Below are positions 61,428 to 64,000 of a DNA stretch of 64,000 nucleotides, piece by piece. Each line of letters opens with the position of its first letter. The stretch's first letter is position 1. A program made the position numbers and the translations under genes. The DNA comes from CAYRMN01 sp964425575 (GTDB lineage: Bacteria > Patescibacteriota > Patescibacteriia > 2-12-FULL-60-25): NCBI GenBank assembly GCA_964425575.1, contig CAYRMN010000002.1, positions 5,490 to 69,489 on the forward strand, written 5' to 3'. The notes under the pieces are model-generated. The model worked only from the letters and a program-made list of their open reading frames with translations, made no database searches and was not told the DNA's origin.

Positions 61428-62044
61428 GAGGGGAATGAGCCTGTTCGTTTTCGATTCGTCAGTGCATCAGCCACGGTTGCTCCGTCGGCATATTCAATTT
61501 GTGCACCCGTTGGCAACCCACGAGCCAAACGCGAAATATTTAACGGTACGCCAGCGAGTTGACGCGTGAGATACAAAGCGGTTGTATCACCACTCACATC
61601 TGGATCAAACGCCAAAATGACCTCTTTGATGATTGAAGCTGGATCACGCAGGCGCTTGTAGAGTGCTGGCATCGCCAACGTTTCCGGGGTGCGACCTTCA
61701 ATCGGATCTAAGAGTCCTCCCAAAATATGATAGACGCCTTTATATACTCCAGACTCCTCAATCACCTGCATATCCTGCGTTGTAGCCACCACACACAACT
61801 GTGCGCGATCACGGCTTGAATCTGCACAGATGCCGCAGATAGGGGCATCCGCCCACGCACCACACACACTACAGCGCACAATCCCGTCTGAGAGGTTTAA
61901 TAATGCCTGCGCAAAACGACGGAGACGCTCCTTCGGCTGCGTGACTAGCCAATAGGCATAGCGCAAAGCAGCCCGTGGTCCAACCCCGGGCAACCCATCA
62001 AATTCCGCCGCTGCATCCCGAATAACCGAAGGAAGTTTGCTCAT
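61418..62044 (-). CDS. recR: recombination mediator RecR
   Basis: 208 aa. It loads RecA in gap repair with RecO/RecF. The helix-hairpin-helix FDGLPGVGPRAALRYAYWL near 15, the zinc finger CSVCGAWADAPICGIC near 58, and the Toprim site ILAFDPDVSGDTTALYL near 142 are all present. The last residues SFPSSS come from dispersed repeat A. It overlaps ybaB by 4 nt. Confidence 0.95.
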   Translation of the reverse strand: MSKLPSVIRDAAAEFDGLPGVGPRAALRYAYWLVTQPKERLRRFAQALLNLSDGIVRCSVCGAWADAPICGICADSSRDRAQLCVVATTQDMQVIEESGVYKGVYHILGGLLDPIEGRTPETLAMPALYKRLRDPASIIKEVILAFDPDVSGDTTALYLTRQLAGVPLNISRLARGLPTGAQIEYADGATVADALTNRKRTGSFPSSS

Positions 62045-62352
62045 GTTCCCATCATGTCCTGCATGTCCTTGGCTAAATCAAGTCCGCCCATATCTTTCAA
62101 TTTGGAAGCCATTAACTTTTGTACTTTTTCAATCGCGTCATTCACTGCATCGCGCATATAGCCTTCCAGTTTGGTTTTGTCAGACATCAAATCTGGATCA
62201 ATGCTGGCAGATACCACGCGCTGATTACCATCAACAATAACCTTCATCTTTCCCCATGCTGCAGAACCCTCAACCCGTTCTTCTGCCAATGCCTGCTGAA
62301 TAACCTTGGCCTTATCACGAATATCTTTGAATTGTTTGAGTTTAGAAAACAT
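62041..62352 (-). CDS. YbaB/EbfC nucleoid-associated protein
   Basis: 103 aa from MFSKLKQFKDIRDKAKVIQQ at 62352. The family shape is clear: KVIVDGNQRVVSASIDPDLM near 36, DAVNDAIEKVQKLMASKL near 69 and GLDLAKDMQDMMG at the end. It binds DNA and is commonly next to recR. Here it comes first and its stop overlaps the recR start by 4 nt. Confidence 0.93.
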   Translation of the reverse strand: MFSKLKQFKDIRDKAKVIQQALAEERVEGSAAWGKMKVIVDGNQRVVSASIDPDLMSDKTKLEGYMRDAVNDAIEKVQKLMASKLKDMGGLDLAKDMQDMMGT

Positions 62353-62400
62353 AGTGTAGACCTTAGGGTAGGCGGTGAGACGAAAGCTGTCAAAAACTTG

Positions 62401-62499
62401 CCCCTGTCGTCCTGAGCAAGTCCGCGAGTCGAAGGATCTACTCATTTGAGAAGATACTTCGACTGCAGCGTCGGACGCCTCCGCTCAGGACGACAGGGG
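62401..62499. repeat. dispersed palindrome, family A (copy 3)
   Basis: CCCCTGTCGTCCTGAGC and GCTCAGGACGACAGGGG form a perfect terminal inverted repeat with AAGGATCTACTCATTTGAG and ATACTTCGA inside. It lies upstream of ybaB. Confidence 0.8.
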
Positions 62500-62535
62500 T
62501 TACCATCGCTCTTTCTACGAACCTCACAGAGATTC

Positions 62536-62575
62536 ACAAAAATCGCGGGCCCTGCACCACCAGCGGTGCAGGGCG
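62536..62575 (-). terminator. intrinsic terminator of 62604 gene
   Basis: CCCTGCACC / GGTGCAGGG around GCTGGT, then CCCGCGATTTTTGTG on the minus strand. Confidence 0.8.
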
Positions 62576-62603
62576 AGAGTACTGTTGATCGAGCCGGCGA
62601 GAC

Positions 62604-63043
62604 TCAGAGAATCGCGGCCTGCTCGACCTCGCTGATCGCGTGGCCGTCGTAGAGGTCGGGGCTGATCCGATAGAAGCGAAGCTGCTTGCCGACCGCTTCG
62701 GCGAAGGCCTGGAGCTGCGGGAAGGTCTCCGGGCCCATCACGGGGAAGTACGGAACCTCCACACCGGGAGCCGCAATCGCCATGACCTCTGCAGCCGTGG
62801 GGATCAGCTCCATGCGCTCGGCGTTGAAGCCGCTCAGCTCCTGGATCTCCGCCATCAGTGAAGCGTCGGCGATCAGGATGATGCGCGAATTTGGGGGGCT
62901 TCGACACCGCCCTGCACACCCACTCCCAGACAGCTCCGCGTGTGCTGATCCAGCGCCTGCATCCCCGAGCCCGGCTCGCCCGTGCTCATGAAGTGCCAGA
63001 GCTGCGCCCCGGCCACTCGCGCTACGACGTGTTGTTCGACCAT
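62604..63043 (-). pseudogene. orphan gene interrupted at a C6 run
   Basis: An ATG at 63043 with GGGAG upstream opens MVEQHVVARVAGAQLWHFMS and runs to a stop near 62872. A second frame then reads RIILIADASLMAEIQELSGF, IPTAAEVMAIAAPGVEVPYF and DLYDGHAISEVEQAAIL to 62604. The frames meet at six Cs (62893-62898 on the plus strand as G); one extra base joins them into about 146 aa. It is GC-rich, has a TTGACA-N17-TACAGT promoter (about 63198-63226) and its own terminator. No family recognised. It could be a pseudogene, a sequencing slip or programmed frameshifting. Confidence 0.6.
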
Positions 63044-63197
63044 GCTACTTCTCCCTTCGTTCGTACAAAAACCCTAGAGACTTCGAAAAACTGAAAAGTA
63101 CGTATCGCCTTGTTGATCTAACTCAATGGACTGCTTAGGCCAGCTTCCATGAGTATCTTCTCCACTGATGGAAAAGACGTCTAACTGTAGGCTAAAA

Positions 63198-63226
63198 TAA
63201 GCGATTTGTCAACCTAACTTCCCTTT
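63198..63226 (-). promoter_or_regulatory. sigma70-type promoter of the 62604 gene
   Basis: On the minus strand TTGACA, 17 nt, TACAGT, about 150 nt before the ATG at 63043. Position is given to within a few bases. A long leader would result. Confidence 0.5.
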
Positions 63227-63273
63227 GGCGTTTTGCCCCTCGTCTGCTAGACTGCAATCACGATTTCTTTGTA

Positions 63274-64000
63274 ATGAATGTGGACTTCTTAAATACCAGT
63301 TATGAGCGGCAAGCGCGCCGCACAACCGCTCTTATTGCGGTATTTTTTACGATATTCGTTGGGGTTTTGTCTTCAATTGGAGCAGCTGCCTCCTATCGAT
63401 CAACCACAAAAGGAACGAATGTCTTTGGAGAAATCAACAACCTACCCGTCATTAGCAACATTCGACAGTTGGTATTGGGTGAAAATGCGCTCGCTGAACG
63501 CCCTACCCAAGCACCAGATGGACGAATAAACGTCGTGCTTTTTGGTGTTGGAGGCGCAGGCCATGATGGTGCTGAACTCACGGATACGATCATTATTGGA
63601 TCTCTCGATACGCAGCAAGGACGAGCCAGCATGCTGTCTCTCCCGCGTGACATGGCATATCCTCTGGGTGGCGGCAGATTTGAAAAAATCAATGCGGTCA
63701 ATGTCTATGCTGAACGAGAGCATCCCGGCCAAGGTGCAAATATCGCTGCGCAAAGCATTGGAAAATTGTTAGGCGTTCGAGTCGATCACGTCGTCAAAGT
63801 TGACTTTCAGGGCTTTGAAAAATTTGTTGATACCCTCGGCGGTGTCGACATCAACGTTGAACGCAGCTTCGTCGATCCACAATATCCGACCCAGGATGAC
63901 TTATGGCAAACTGTCAGCTTCAAAAAAGGACTGGAGCATATGACCGGTGCACGCGCCCTCATCTATGTGCGATCACGCCACGGAACGAACGGTGAAGGTT
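63274..64000 (+). CDS. LytR-CpsA-Psr (LCP) protein, incomplete
   Basis: At least 242 aa; it runs past the window end. It starts MNVDFLNTSYERQARRTTAL, then an anchor helix (18-42, LIAVFFTIFVGVLSSIG). The LCP catalytic domain begins near 86: RINVVLFGVGGAGHDGAELT, then DTIIIGSL, MLSLPRDMAYPLG, and DHVVKVDFQGFEKFVDTLGG, VDINVERSFVD, MTGARALIYVRSRHG with the key Arg residues. LCP enzymes join lipid-linked glycan to peptidoglycan, the fitting last step for the glycan made by the GT2 genes in this window. The start at 63274 has a TAGACT box at about 63247. Confidence 0.92.
   Translation, partial: MNVDFLNTSYERQARRTTALIAVFFTIFVGVLSSIGAAASYRSTTKGTNVFGEINNLPVISNIRQLVLGENALAERPTQAPDGRINVVLFGVGGAGHDGAELTDTIIIGSLDTQQGRASMLSLPRDMAYPLGGGRFEKINAVNVYAEREHPGQGANIAAQSIGKLLGVRVDHVVKVDFQGFEKFVDTLGGVDINVERSFVDPQYPTQDDLWQTVSFKKGLEHMTGARALIYVRSRHGTNGEG

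Noticed and set aside
1..64000. CRISPR array, rRNA or tRNA
   Set aside because: No regularly spaced repeats and no conserved rRNA or cloverleaf sequence was found by eye on either strand.

Overview
The window reads as a chromosome fragment of a Candidate Phyla Radiation (Patescibacteria) bacterium, probably near the Uhrbacteria/Magasanikbacteria group. This placement is inferred, not tested by search. It rests on small, tightly packed genes, a strongly divergent MurG and other wall enzymes, many short membrane or secreted proteins without clear family, the N-terminal surface domain of the GH44 enzyme, and a single-gene style with few operons. TGA is used as a stop throughout (for example pyrG-side and glycosyltransferase genes), so the Gracilibacteria/Absconditabacteria code is excluded. 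I found no rRNA, tRNA or CRISPR array. Four N runs (413-439, 9685-9694, 16911-16947, 47327-47336) each sit inside a gene and each breaks the reading frame, so they look like scaffolding gaps of unknown length rather than real frameshifts.

Region 1 (1 to about 8050) is accessory DNA. Five plus-strand genes (a zinc-hook SMC/RloC-like ATPase, a SET+ParB-like fusion, a large HExxH protein, a NUDIX hydrolase, a small membrane protein) are separated by a recurring boundary: a conserved stretch of about 30 nt ending CCCTACCAA followed at once by an intrinsic terminator hairpin. A decayed serine recombinase lies against one boundary. It looks like an array of single-gene cassettes and is the main candidate for an undescribed system.

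Region 2 (8.0-34.5 kb) is a mosaic of single genes and short operons: envelope and surface enzymes (SGNH hydrolase plus acyltransferase, GH44 glycosidase, ABC exporter, DedA, PAP2-like), pyrimidine synthesis (pyrD), DNA repair (ogt with NADAR), a polyprenyl synthase, a PEP-mobile-domain protein, an RnfD/FNR fusion, and many orphans. It includes a free-standing, promoter- and terminator-bounded structured RNA at 30.2-30.4 kb.

Region 3 (34.6-64 kb) is mostly core: mraY-ftsW-murG, nfu, rpmA, pyrG, a C-terminal protease, rmlA-rmlB with four GT2 glycosyltransferases and a RmlD-like reductase (surface polysaccharide), murC-murB-hpf, glyA-folD, an amino-acid permease, dnaB, rplU, ybaB-recR, and a LytR-CpsA-Psr attachment protein that runs off the end. 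Together they make lipid II, nucleotide-sugars and a wall-linked glycan.

Two promoter styles are visible. Several core-style genes have a -10 hexamer only 6-7 nt before the ATG, which implies leaderless mRNA. Several orphan GC-rich genes and the 30.2 kb RNA have TTGACA-N17 promoters, strong Shine-Dalgarno sites and their own terminators. Dispersed palindromic repeats of three families fill many intergenic spaces, and a two-copy structured element (37878-37993 and 57327-57455) shows compensatory base changes typical of a conserved RNA.
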